DNA of 64,000 bases from a virus: the IMG/VR virus record IMGVR_UViG_3300035181_000357, positions 124,001 through 188,000 of that record, one strand, 5' to 3'. The notes under the pieces are model-generated. The model made no database searches. It saw only the letters and a list, made by a program, of their open reading frames with translations, and had not been told where the DNA came from. The translations under genes were made by a program, and so were the position numbers. Shown here piece after piece: positions 9,546-18,896 of this stretch (the first letter of the stretch is position 1; every line of letters begins with the position of its first letter).

Positions 9546-12500
9546 ATGGCGATAACATTTACTCTAAATTTTAATTCCGTACAGAACCTAGTATATACAC
9601 TGAGTAACAGTGTAGCTAGGATAGCTGCTGTTACAGCGGGTTCTAGTGGCCAGTTAGCCACTATATCTGGAGCTACTGGTGCCTCGGGGACTATAAACTG
9701 GTCTCTATCCAATGCCCCAACATGGCTTACTATCAATAGTTCTGGGATAGTCTCATTCGCTGGAGTAGATGTCCCAAAGATTGGGATATACAACATCTCA
9801 ATCCTGGCAACAGATTCTGGAAATCCAACCAATTTTTCTCTGTATCCTATCACCTTGGAAGTTCTACCAGCTTTCGACCTAAGAGAGTCTGGGAGTTTAA
9901 CAGCAATAACAGCAACAGCCTTGGATGCTTCTCTATCCAACGACATCTTGGCATATGGTGCGGATGGTGTAACTCCTCTGACAGATGTAGAGATTTTGGT
10001 CGTTGGGTCTCTGCCAAGCGGATTAAATCTAAGAACTACTAAAGATTCGGCCACATTATATGGTGATCTGAGTTCATTAACCGATCTTCGTGGTGGTATT
10101 AAATCTGTCGGGTTAAGTCAGAATGTTCAGTTAAGGGCTTTTAAACCTGGAACCTTTTATGATCACCCAGATAGAGCAGCTCTACTAACACTAACTTATA
10201 ATGTATCTGATGCAACACCGGGGTCGATAGAAACTGCAATCTCTGGATACGTAGATTCTGTTTCTAGTCCCTTCATTAGATTACATGCTAGACCAGAAAT
10301 TAAACTAGGTAAGGGAACTGTCACCACATACGCTTGGACAGCTTCTGGAACTGCAACTGGTTCATTCTTAGATTCTGCAAATGCTGCTACTACAACATGG
10401 TCCCCAACCAGTACAGGCCAAGTAATCTTCAATCTCGTTGTCGGTGCTACTGGGGCCTCTGCTCCATCGTTTGCTGCTGATAGCTTAACCTTAGATATAG
10501 CAACTGGAACCAATTGGACATCAACTGGGAAACTTAAGATTGTACCAGCAGATACCACTAAGTTGGAGACTCAAGGGTATTCATCTGAAGTAACTATCTT
10601 TGGAACCAAGTTAACCGATCTTCAGACAGGACAGACTGCAACATTGACTCCAACCGTAGTCGCTGTTGGTACTGCCCCTGTAGCATCTGCTCCTGTGATC
10701 TCGATTCTTGGGACACCAGATAACACTTATACTGATACTAATTCCACCAACGGGGATATTGCTGAAGTAGCTTTCACAATACCAGCTGGTGCCATCATCG
10801 GTGATAAATATGTTATCACTATCGCAGCCGATACTGGTGCAGGTCGTGTTGGAACTTTAGTATACTACGTCCTGTGTACAGGAAATCAAAAGATAGTAAT
10901 CACCCCATCCACCTCTACGATCTCTATAAATAATGGTGTTACGTATACTTCTCTGGCTCCTATTGTCACTATGACAAGCTCCCAATCTGGTGTTTCATTC
11001 GCTTTAGTAAATGCACCAGCAGGATTGTACATTGATGCAAATGGGAATATCCTAGGAAAAGCTTATAAGGGTGGTACAGGTGTAATGCGGGTTTACTATG
11101 GTAAATCCTCATTCTTATATGAAGATTATATTACTATCTCATATACTGTAACAGAGGTAGTTGGTCTCATTAGTCCAACATTATCTACCCCAACCCCTAC
11201 TATCGCAGCTGGTACAAACCTAAAAATTGATTGGGGATTCACTGGTACAGCTACAAATTTCTATATCAAGAGAGATAATGATACAGAGATTACCCTAGCT
11301 GGTAATATTACTACCTATACATTCAATGCCGTAACCACAAACACCGTTATTGGTCTACGTGCTGTATCTGCTGTAGGAGAATCCTTTGCTGCTCCTCTTG
11401 AGGTATTAGTAGGGGCCACTACTGTCACTAGAATACCACAGTCTCCAACTATTGCATATTTATACCAAGACAACATCCTGGAACTCAACTGGTCTCCAAC
11501 CCAGATTGGAGCCGATACAACATATAGTTTATATTCTAATTGGGCTATCTGGACTAGATATAATTCTGGTGGTATTGAGAATCTCGTCGCTACTCTTACT
11601 GGTAAAGAATCTGGTGGTACAGACACTGCTAGAAATGCAACTCTATCACTAGTAACCAATCCCCCAGGAGCTCTGGATACTGTATATGTTGATATGCAGG
11701 CCATTTCCAGCAGCCCAACATCTGTTCTGAGTTCTTTTAGATGGAATAAATCTGATGGAAATGCTCCCTTTGGGATGTTATCATTCCCAAGATTTGGAAC
11801 TGTCGTACTAGATAAGAACACTGCATCCAAAGCAGAACCAATCAAAGTCACTATAGCTGGATTTACTGGTGATAAATGGCGTGTGGTATTTGCTGATGGC
11901 TCTACTACATCTTTTCTACCTATGTCTGCAACCTCTACAGTAATCTCTTTCGTTACTGGTGGGACAAATGAAAATATCAGAATTGAAGTAGAATCTGATT
12001 ACTCCTCAAGTCTACCAAGCGTTAGATTACGAAGCGTCGTTAAAAAGAGTGTGTTCGTTATCGATCAAGATTATGTAGTACCATCTTCTACTGATCCTCT
12101 CGGGAATGTTGGATTTGGTGGTGATGCAGGATTTGAAATAACAGATGCGAACTCTGGATTAGTGACACTACAACCCTATATATCCATCGTTAGATCGTTG
12201 GTAAAGGATGAAGTAACCAATGAATTGAAATTGATGGTAGCTACTTCTAGAACCCAGGATAGTTCAAGTTCAATGGGTACTATGGCTATCGATGTGTTTC
12301 CAATCTTGGGAAGACCCCATATCAAGGACTTGATCAAGCCTCTACCAAGTATCACATATGATGCTCAGATCTTAAATCCTGTAAAGATTTCGACAGATTT
12401 GATTCAAGATATCATCATCGGCCAATTCGTAGAAATCAAGATGGTAGCTTCTGGTGGTACAGGACCGTTCAGTTGGTATGCAGATTCTCTCCCTACAGGA

Positions 12501-15500
12501 TTGAGTATTAGTACAGATGGTACTATCTATGGTTCTGTTTTCCAACTTGGGACATTCACAATTACTGTTTCTATTGCTGACAGTTCAGATCCAGCATTCA
12601 TTGATGAGAAGATATTCAATCTCGTTGTCAAGAGTGATTTAGCTGTCCAGACTTCTAGTGTACCAGCTGCTGCAACTAATTCAATGTACAGTCAGGTTCT
12701 TCTACCATCTGGTGGGGTAGGACCATTCCAATGGTCTCTAGTAGGTGGAGAGCTCCCTCTAGGGTTGACTGTAAATGTTGAAACTGGTGAAATAAGAGGA
12801 CGTGCCACTACATATAATAGTGTTTCAGATTTCTTAAAGACCTACACCTTTGTAGTACAGGTAGTAGATTCTGTCGGAGCAAAAGCAAGTAGACAACTAA
12901 CGATGGTTCTAAATCCATCTGTCTTGACAGTATCTGATCTCGATCAGCCTGTTATTTATCGAGGTGAGAAATTCAGACTGACTTCTAATATCTATGGTGG
13001 AAAAGCACCATACACAAATCTAACTGTGACAGATGGTACTGGGGTTTTAACTACTGTAAATAGTCATATTCACGATGGTGTGATTGAATTCGATGTCCCT
13101 GAAACCGTTACTACTGGGAACTACACTTTCTCTGTATCTGTAACAGACGATCTGGGTACTGTATTATCCAAGACTCTCCTATACTCAGTACGACCATATA
13201 TTGGAGAATTCAGAGTTGTCGGTTCATACATTGATAACACCTACAACACTACAGAAAGTGCTGATCATTTCATCCCTGTTACCACAGTAGCAGGTGCAGT
13301 AACCACGCTGACCGCTCCAGCTGCTCCTTTATCGAATGGGTTAACAGTCACATATAATGACACTACAAAACAGATAAATGTAAAGGGTCCCATAACAGTT
13401 GGTGGGAATCTCGAATTCCCTGTAGCATTTTCTATCACAGGAACAGCCTTCGATGGTGCACTGACTAAAGTGTTCACAATGAATGGTTCTACAGGCCTTG
13501 GAACAAAGGCAAGTCCAACAACTCAGACTATAACACCAAAGCCATATAAGGTAGGATCGTTAGTAACCCTAGATGCCAACCGTCCATACTACAATTCCTC
13601 AACAAACTCTGGAAATTCTCTATTATATACTAGAGTTCAACCAGGACAAACTCTTCCAGCAGGTCTCTCTCTAGATATGAAGACCGGACTCGTATATGGA
13701 ATCGTTGAAAACAATTTAGTTACCTCTACCATCCTTGAAAGGGTTGTCATCACTACGAATGATGTGGTTGGTGTAATAACCATCAATTTCAATATCAAGG
13801 ACGATAAGTCTCTCATCTTAGATACCAGCAATTTGGGTGTTGCGAAAAGAGGATTACCATATACAGGTTCGATCGTTGCTCAAGCTCCTGCAACTGGTCC
13901 TCTTACTCTCACTATTATTAAGGGACAACTTCCAGCAGGTATCTCAACTTCTATCACTGGTACTACGATCAATTTCTCAGGAACACCAACTGTCGGTGGA
14001 TATACAGACATCTGGATGGAGGTTCAGGATCTCTTAGGAGATAAGGAACTCTTGTATAAGAGATTTGAAGTAAGCTATTCTAACGCTGTAAGTCTTCAGA
14101 CATCTAGTATACCCCTCATCATCCAGAATACAGCATATAGTTTCCAACTATCTGCGATCGGTGGTACTACCCCATATACATATGCTACAACATCTGGAAC
14201 TCTCCCAGCAGGTATAACCATATCCTCTACTGGTCTAATTTCTGGTACTACTACAGTAGTAGATTATAACTCAGATATAACTTTCCAGGTGACAGATAGT
14301 AGTTTATCTACAGATTCTAAGATCTTTAATGTTAAAACAGATCCTGGCTATACCATCACTACGGTAACAGGAACAAGTTCTGTAGGTAACTGGCCACAAG
14401 ATCAGCAGGATCTATCGACGATCCAAAGAGTTAATCTTCCGATAGTACCTACATTGCCTGGTGTTCCTATTCCTGTAAATCAGCTATTGCTGGCCTTTAC
14501 AGTTAGGATTGTCGGACTTGATAGTGTAAATACTAATGTGTCCGTTGATGATCCCAACTTGACTGCAACTCTAGTTACAACTCAGATAGAGAATGGTGGT
14601 CTAGTAGGATATGCTAGAATCACAAATCCTGCTAAGACTGCTCCAACTACACTAGGAATATCTGGAACAAGAAATTTCAATCTGACTGTATCAAACCCAT
14701 TAACAGGAAGATCTAAGACACAAACTCTTACCTATGTGGTCCTTCCAGTCAGTGGTACTACTGGCATGTTGGAGGTAACTACCAATGATGGATATAATGT
14801 CGTAACTCCAAGAACAGGTCAGAATGAATTAGCATTCATGGAAACCTACCCTGTAAATGTAAATATACAGACTAATAATGTATCTACATATACGACATTT
14901 ATCGCTGGGTTAGACCTTACTACGTATCCAATGGATGTAGTATCCCTAGGTCTCATCTCCGTAGTAGATAGTACGCCTGGACTATCTGGGAGATTCTCCT
15001 TTGAATACTTCGGGGTAACAGGGGGACAAGCCCAGATAAAGATGAATTACCTTGGATCAGAGTTTGGAACACCAACTCCTGGCCAATACTTAAAACTAAG
15101 AGTTAATGATGTAGCATTCTTAGATACTACATCTGGCCCAAATTATGTGATGGATGTTTTTACAGGGACTCTAAGTGTCGTAGCTCCTAGAGAGATAACT
15201 CTCAATGTCCTACAACTTGTAAAAGTATCTCCAATATCCACTACTACCAGTATATTCCTAAATGAACCATATACTTTCCAGGTCAATTTTGACGCCCCAT
15301 TAAATATAGCTCAGAACCCAACATTCACTTGGAGTGGATTGCAGGGTGTGTCTAGTGAATCTTTTATCTTGAATGCTAGTGGACAGAAAATAGGGTATAA
15401 GATTCAAGGTCTCTGGCCTAAGAACAATGCAGAAACATATCCTAAGTTGTATAACATCGGAATCATGATGGGTGAGACTCTCAAGTTTACTAATGGATTT

Positions 15501-17567
15501 GGGAATGCTGCTCCTGTTGCTATGGTACATTTCAATAGTTTGATCTCAACCACAGTTCTAGAAAATAATAATGCGCTAAATGTGACACTCAATCCTTGGG
15601 ATACGTCATCTCAACTCGTAGGAAACTTTAATATTTATGCTTCTGGTGCTTCTTATAATTATGACCCTGGTATTATTCCAACCCCACCAACTGTCATAGT
15701 AGGAAATGGTATAAGCTCAGGTAACTATAAATTAAAGTTATATGGTACAGACACAACAAATCCTATCTGTGGATACAGTCTCTTAAATCTCCCCAATAAT
15801 CTTCAATTCTATATCAACGGTTCATATTTCACTGAACAGCAAATGGCAACAGCAATCCCAACTGGAGGCTTAGCAGCTACTGCATCTCCATCTTTAGGAT
15901 CTTTGGCATCTCTCTGGTCAACCCCAGTTCCAGGATTCTCGAATGGGTTGAATATGTATACATTCCCAACACCTTCTGTCCCAGTTGCTACTGATTACTC
16001 GACAATAGATAATATCATTACTAATGCTATTCCAATACAAAAATATACGATACCAGTTAAGATGGAAGTACAAGAATTGACTTCTGATAAATTGGCAACT
16101 GGGTATGGGAATTTAATACTAGAACCAAGCTGCTCTTATGATCACTGGCGTAGTAGTTATATGGTAGTTCGTCATATAGCTTCTGGTGTTGCTACCACTC
16201 CTGATACTTTTGAAGTCCTGGGATACTATTATGATGCTAATAATCCAACCGATTATGTATCTGCTACATTCCCTGTAGATGGGAGAACTTATTTCTCCTT
16301 GTCTGAAACTACGAAGATCTATATTATAGGACAAATTCCATATCTGGCTACTCCTACAGAAAGATTCTCTAGAGTAACTTGGACAGGTGGTGGTGCAGCT
16401 TGTACTGTAACGCATGATACTATCACGAATGATCCAGTGTTCACTAAGATCAACAACTATGGTCTGTACCTGAAGGATCCTCATACAGGAGTCCTATATA
16501 CAGAGGGTAGATTCTATACCAACAATTATAACAGTTATACAGTAACATTAGGGGATCTTAACCAATATATCCTAACTTACGATTTATTCACAGGATCAGC
16601 AACTGACCCAACCTTTGCTACCTGGCACACTGGTGGTGTTGGAAGGAAACAAGGAAGGATGAAGTTCAAGCCTCTTCATTCTGTAATCTCTACTGTTGGT
16701 GGAGGTGGAGGTGGAGGTGGTTGCGTCCCTGGGTCTGCTCTGATCACAATGTCGGACAAATCCAAGAAGAAAGCCTCTGAGATAGTAGTTGGAGACATAG
16801 TTCTGTCTTATAACTCTCTGTCTAAACAGAATGAGGACAAGAAAGTAACAGATGTGATTCATAAGGGTTTACAGAAGATCTATGAACTAGTATGTAGCAC
16901 ACAGATCTCTAAGGTTTCAGAACACCACAGAGTGTTTGAAGTTGAAACCGAGACATTCTTTGAAGCCAGATCAATGGTACAGGGTAACATCCTTAAGACT
17001 GAAGATTCTTCTATGGTCTTATTGGATTCTGTCGATACTGGGAAATATGAAGATGTGATGACTTTTACTGTTGAAGACAACCATAATTACTATGCAGATA
17101 GTATCTTAGCACATAATAAGATTGTACTTGATTGTGTTCCTAGTGGCTCTAGAGTAACTATGGGGGATGGATCCTATAAGAACATCGAAGAACTTGAGAT
17201 TGGGGATCAGGTAATGTCCCTGAATCAGAAGACTAAGAAGTTCGAAGTAGATACTGTAGATTCTAAGTTTAAGACTGTGACCCCCAATCTGATAAATGTC
17301 GTTACAGAAGATGGAGATCACCTATCAATGACTCCTAATCACTCTCTATATACTGGGTCTGGTTGGGTCTTTGCTTCTAATCTCGTCGTCGGTTCAGATA
17401 TTTATAAAGCCAAGGATGGTACAGAAAAGGTAGTCAAGGTAACTAGTCTCAAAACTGCTGAAGCCAAGGATCCTTGGGTATATCTCTGTGAGATCAAGAA
17501 GAATCACACTTTAGTAGTCGATGATTTCGTATGCCATAACATTAAATACAAAGACTACACCCTATAA
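9546..17567 (+). CDS. Giant Ig-repeat virion protein with two C-terminal Hint domains
   Basis: About 2,673 residues. I chose ATG 9546 over the in-frame GTG at 9531 because TAGGAA sits 5 nt upstream. Putative-Ig (He_PIG) modules recur, marked by LP-x-GL...G turns: LPTGLSISTDGTIYG (~980), LPLGLTVN (~1070), LPAGLSLD (~1365), LPAGISTS (~1460), LPAGITISSTGLISG (~1555). The region 1-1000 has further Ig/FN3-like strands. After a nine-Gly run come two Hint modules (own entry). Cell-surface-binding or tail decoration is likely for the Ig part. The Hint part suggests self-processing. It is one of the largest proteins expected in a virion. Confidence 0.8.
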   Translation: MAITFTLNFNSVQNLVYTLSNSVARIAAVTAGSSGQLATISGATGASGTINWSLSNAPTWLTINSSGIVSFAGVDVPKIGIYNISILATDSGNPTNFSLYPITLEVLPAFDLRESGSLTAITATALDASLSNDILAYGADGVTPLTDVEILVVGSLPSGLNLRTTKDSATLYGDLSSLTDLRGGIKSVGLSQNVQLRAFKPGTFYDHPDRAALLTLTYNVSDATPGSIETAISGYVDSVSSPFIRLHARPEIKLGKGTVTTYAWTASGTATGSFLDSANAATTTWSPTSTGQVIFNLVVGATGASAPSFAADSLTLDIATGTNWTSTGKLKIVPADTTKLETQGYSSEVTIFGTKLTDLQTGQTATLTPTVVAVGTAPVASAPVISILGTPDNTYTDTNSTNGDIAEVAFTIPAGAIIGDKYVITIAADTGAGRVGTLVYYVLCTGNQKIVITPSTSTISINNGVTYTSLAPIVTMTSSQSGVSFALVNAPAGLYIDANGNILGKAYKGGTGVMRVYYGKSSFLYEDYITISYTVTEVVGLISPTLSTPTPTIAAGTNLKIDWGFTGTATNFYIKRDNDTEITLAGNITTYTFNAVTTNTVIGLRAVSAVGESFAAPLEVLVGATTVTRIPQSPTIAYLYQDNILELNWSPTQIGADTTYSLYSNWAIWTRYNSGGIENLVATLTGKESGGTDTARNATLSLVTNPPGALDTVYVDMQAISSSPTSVLSSFRWNKSDGNAPFGMLSFPRFGTVVLDKNTASKAEPIKVTIAGFTGDKWRVVFADGSTTSFLPMSATSTVISFVTGGTNENIRIEVESDYSSSLPSVRLRSVVKKSVFVIDQDYVVPSSTDPLGNVGFGGDAGFEITDANSGLVTLQPYISIVRSLVKDEVTNELKLMVATSRTQDSSSSMGTMAIDVFPILGRPHIKDLIKPLPSITYDAQILNPVKISTDLIQDIIIGQFVEIKMVASGGTGPFSWYADSLPTGLSISTDGTIYGSVFQLGTFTITVSIADSSDPAFIDEKIFNLVVKSDLAVQTSSVPAAATNSMYSQVLLPSGGVGPFQWSLVGGELPLGLTVNVETGEIRGRATTYNSVSDFLKTYTFVVQVVDSVGAKASRQLTMVLNPSVLTVSDLDQPVIYRGEKFRLTSNIYGGKAPYTNLTVTDGTGVLTTVNSHIHDGVIEFDVPETVTTGNYTFSVSVTDDLGTVLSKTLLYSVRPYIGEFRVVGSYIDNTYNTTESADHFIPVTTVAGAVTTLTAPAAPLSNGLTVTYNDTTKQINVKGPITVGGNLEFPVAFSITGTAFDGALTKVFTMNGSTGLGTKASPTTQTITPKPYKVGSLVTLDANRPYYNSSTNSGNSLLYTRVQPGQTLPAGLSLDMKTGLVYGIVENNLVTSTILERVVITTNDVVGVITINFNIKDDKSLILDTSNLGVAKRGLPYTGSIVAQAPATGPLTLTIIKGQLPAGISTSITGTTINFSGTPTVGGYTDIWMEVQDLLGDKELLYKRFEVSYSNAVSLQTSSIPLIIQNTAYSFQLSAIGGTTPYTYATTSGTLPAGITISSTGLISGTTTVVDYNSDITFQVTDSSLSTDSKIFNVKTDPGYTITTVTGTSSVGNWPQDQQDLSTIQRVNLPIVPTLPGVPIPVNQLLLAFTVRIVGLDSVNTNVSVDDPNLTATLVTTQIENGGLVGYARITNPAKTAPTTLGISGTRNFNLTVSNPLTGRSKTQTLTYVVLPVSGTTGMLEVTTNDGYNVVTPRTGQNELAFMETYPVNVNIQTNNVSTYTTFIAGLDLTTYPMDVVSLGLISVVDSTPGLSGRFSFEYFGVTGGQAQIKMNYLGSEFGTPTPGQYLKLRVNDVAFLDTTSGPNYVMDVFTGTLSVVAPREITLNVLQLVKVSPISTTTSIFLNEPYTFQVNFDAPLNIAQNPTFTWSGLQGVSSESFILNASGQKIGYKIQGLWPKNNAETYPKLYNIGIMMGETLKFTNGFGNAAPVAMVHFNSLISTTVLENNNALNVTLNPWDTSSQLVGNFNIYASGASYNYDPGIIPTPPTVIVGNGISSGNYKLKLYGTDTTNPICGYSLLNLPNNLQFYINGSYFTEQQMATAIPTGGLAATASPSLGSLASLWSTPVPGFSNGLNMYTFPTPSVPVATDYSTIDNIITNAIPIQKYTIPVKMEVQELTSDKLATGYGNLILEPSCSYDHWRSSYMVVRHIASGVATTPDTFEVLGYYYDANNPTDYVSATFPVDGRTYFSLSETTKIYIIGQIPYLATPTERFSRVTWTGGGAACTVTHDTITNDPVFTKINNYGLYLKDPHTGVLYTEGRFYTNNYNSYTVTLGDLNQYILTYDLFTGSATDPTFATWHTGGVGRKQGRMKFKPLHSVISTVGGGGGGGGCVPGSALITMSDKSKKKASEIVVGDIVLSYNSLSKQNEDKKVTDVIHKGLQKIYELVCSTQISKVSEHHRVFEVETETFFEARSMVQGNILKTEDSSMVLLDSVDTGKYEDVMTFTVEDNHNYYADSILAHNKIVLDCVPSGSRVTMGDGSYKNIEELEIGDQVMSLNQKTKKFEVDTVDSKFKTVTPNLINVVTEDGDHLSMTPNHSLYTGSGWVFASNLVVGSDIYKAKDGTEKVVKVTSLKTAEAKDPWVYLCEIKKNHTLVVDDFVCHNIKYKDYTL
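16722..17567 (+). other. Tandem Hint (hedgehog/intein) domains
   Basis: Within the giant protein, Cys at codon 16722 follows a poly-Gly run and begins CVPGSALITMSD...EIVVGDIVLSYN. The block ends in AHN (Asn codon 17115) followed by Lys. Six residues later a second block begins CVPSGSRVTMGDG...LEIGDQVMSLN and ends CHN (Asn codon 17538), 8 residues before the protein end. Both have the Hint N-terminal Cys, a TxxH-like block B (SEHHR; TPNHS) and the terminal His-Asn. Neither has Cys/Ser/Thr as the +1 residue, so full splicing is unlikely; cleavage as in bacterial intein-like domains fits better. Confidence 0.85.
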
Positions 17568-17576
17568 GAGATAAAT

Positions 17577-18146
17577 ATGCCATTTAATTTTCTAGGAACG
17601 ATGACAGAGAAGGATAAGAGAGATCTCAATACCTGGGTCGTCGCTAGATATAAATATTTAGCAGATATAAAAATGTTCTATCAGAATAGAGCAGCCCAGT
17701 TACGTAGAAGTTCTGGGCTGCTAAATAAGGTTCTAGTTTCTCGAGGATTCAATCAAACCTTTAAGAAAGAAGCTATGACTGAACCTAAGGGTGGTATTCG
17801 ACTATTATCTGATAGAGATGATCGATTACCAGCTCTTCTAGTATCTAAAGTAAAAGAAAATTTCAGAGATATGCTTCAGGTAGAAGACGAAGCTACCTTT
17901 CAAATGAACAATCTGTGTGTACTAATCGAGAAGATGGAAGATAAGGCTTATATGACCTCCATCTCTGAAAAAGATACTAAAGACGTCTTGGTGGAGTTAG
18001 ATAAACTATTCTCTGATCCAAGGTTTAGGGACGTCCTGTTGGCAGAGAATGATAAATATGAAGGAGAGGCTAGATTCAGAATTGACAGTCTACAGCCTAG
18101 AACTGCATATGAAAAATATCTATCTGAATCTCTGAAGGACGAGTAA
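17577..18146 (+). CDS. Virion-region protein, function unknown
   Basis: 189 residues, charged and mostly helical (many K/E/D/R with heptad-like Leu), no membrane segment. It starts 9 nt after the giant Ig/Hint gene, and its stop overlaps the next start (TAATG). No family is recognised. The position between a tail protein and the baseplate J-like gene suggests a baseplate or tail-assembly component. Confidence 0.6.
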   Translation: MPFNFLGTMTEKDKRDLNTWVVARYKYLADIKMFYQNRAAQLRRSSGLLNKVLVSRGFNQTFKKEAMTEPKGGIRLLSDRDDRLPALLVSKVKENFRDMLQVEDEATFQMNNLCVLIEKMEDKAYMTSISEKDTKDVLVELDKLFSDPRFRDVLLAENDKYEGEARFRIDSLQPRTAYEKYLSESLKDE

Positions 18147-18895
18147 TGAGTTTCGATTTCGATACAATGCCCACATCATGTGACCATTATCAGATCAAAG
18201 AACGAATGCTGATAGATGACACCGATCTTCGAACTCTGGTAGGGTTGAAGATTGGAAGCAGAATGAGAGCGCCGATTAATGGTAAGAGTACTTTTAAACT
18301 TAGGATTAATGGTAAGAATATCCCTGCTAGTCACGATCTGTATGGTTGGACCATATCTGACGATGAACTAAGTATATATCCAGAAAAGAAATCTAAGATT
18401 GTATTCAATAAGCAGGTTCGGTTGAACAACGCATTAATTGAATTAGAATATGTGACTATTAAGGCTTATTGTAGGAAGTGTATCGGGAAAGATCAAGTGG
18501 TAGATATTAAAAAATCTGTCTCTGGGTCTATCCAGAAGATCAAAGATCAAAGAAAATTAGTACAGAGAGTATACAAATATGTCTTAACTTCAAGATGTTA
18601 TTTCTATCCTGAATTGACATGCCAGATAAAAGAATTCGTGGGAAGAAAATTTGGACTATCTCTCACCAATGATGACATTTCTTACGAGATAACAAATTCT
18701 TTATCTAAGATGAAGAAGGTCCAAGAACAACAAGCTCAGATACAAAAGCTAACACAATTAGAAGTTCTCAGAGATATCAGATCTGTAGATGTTCAGAGAT
18801 CTGAAACAAATCCAACACTAGTTTCAGTAGGTCTAGAGGTATTAAATTTTAGTAACGAGACTTCTAAGTTAAATTTTGGAATAAAGGTTCAATAA
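18146..18895 (+). CDS. Probable baseplate protein, unknown family
   Basis: 249 residues, translationally coupled to the gene before it (TAATG) and one base short of the baseplate J-like gene. It has a CRKC pair at ~110-113 without a second pair, a predicted mixed alpha/beta N-terminal half, and a long charged helix (~185-215, KMKKVQEQQAQIQK). In myoviruses the gene just before gpJ-like proteins often encodes a wedge or LysM-type component, but no such domain is visible here. The role is inferred from context. Confidence 0.55.
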   Translation: MSFDFDTMPTSCDHYQIKERMLIDDTDLRTLVGLKIGSRMRAPINGKSTFKLRINGKNIPASHDLYGWTISDDELSIYPEKKSKIVFNKQVRLNNALIELEYVTIKAYCRKCIGKDQVVDIKKSVSGSIQKIKDQRKLVQRVYKYVLTSRCYFYPELTCQIKEFVGRKFGLSLTNDDISYEITNSLSKMKKVQEQQAQIQKLTQLEVLRDIRSVDVQRSETNPTLVSVGLEVLNFSNETSKLNFGIKVQ

Positions 18896-18896
18896 C

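Noticed and set aside
16722-17567. Active splicing intein inserted in the tail protein
   Set aside because: There is no C-extein of any length after the second Hint and no Cys/Ser/Thr after either terminal Asn; no homing-endonuclease domain is present.
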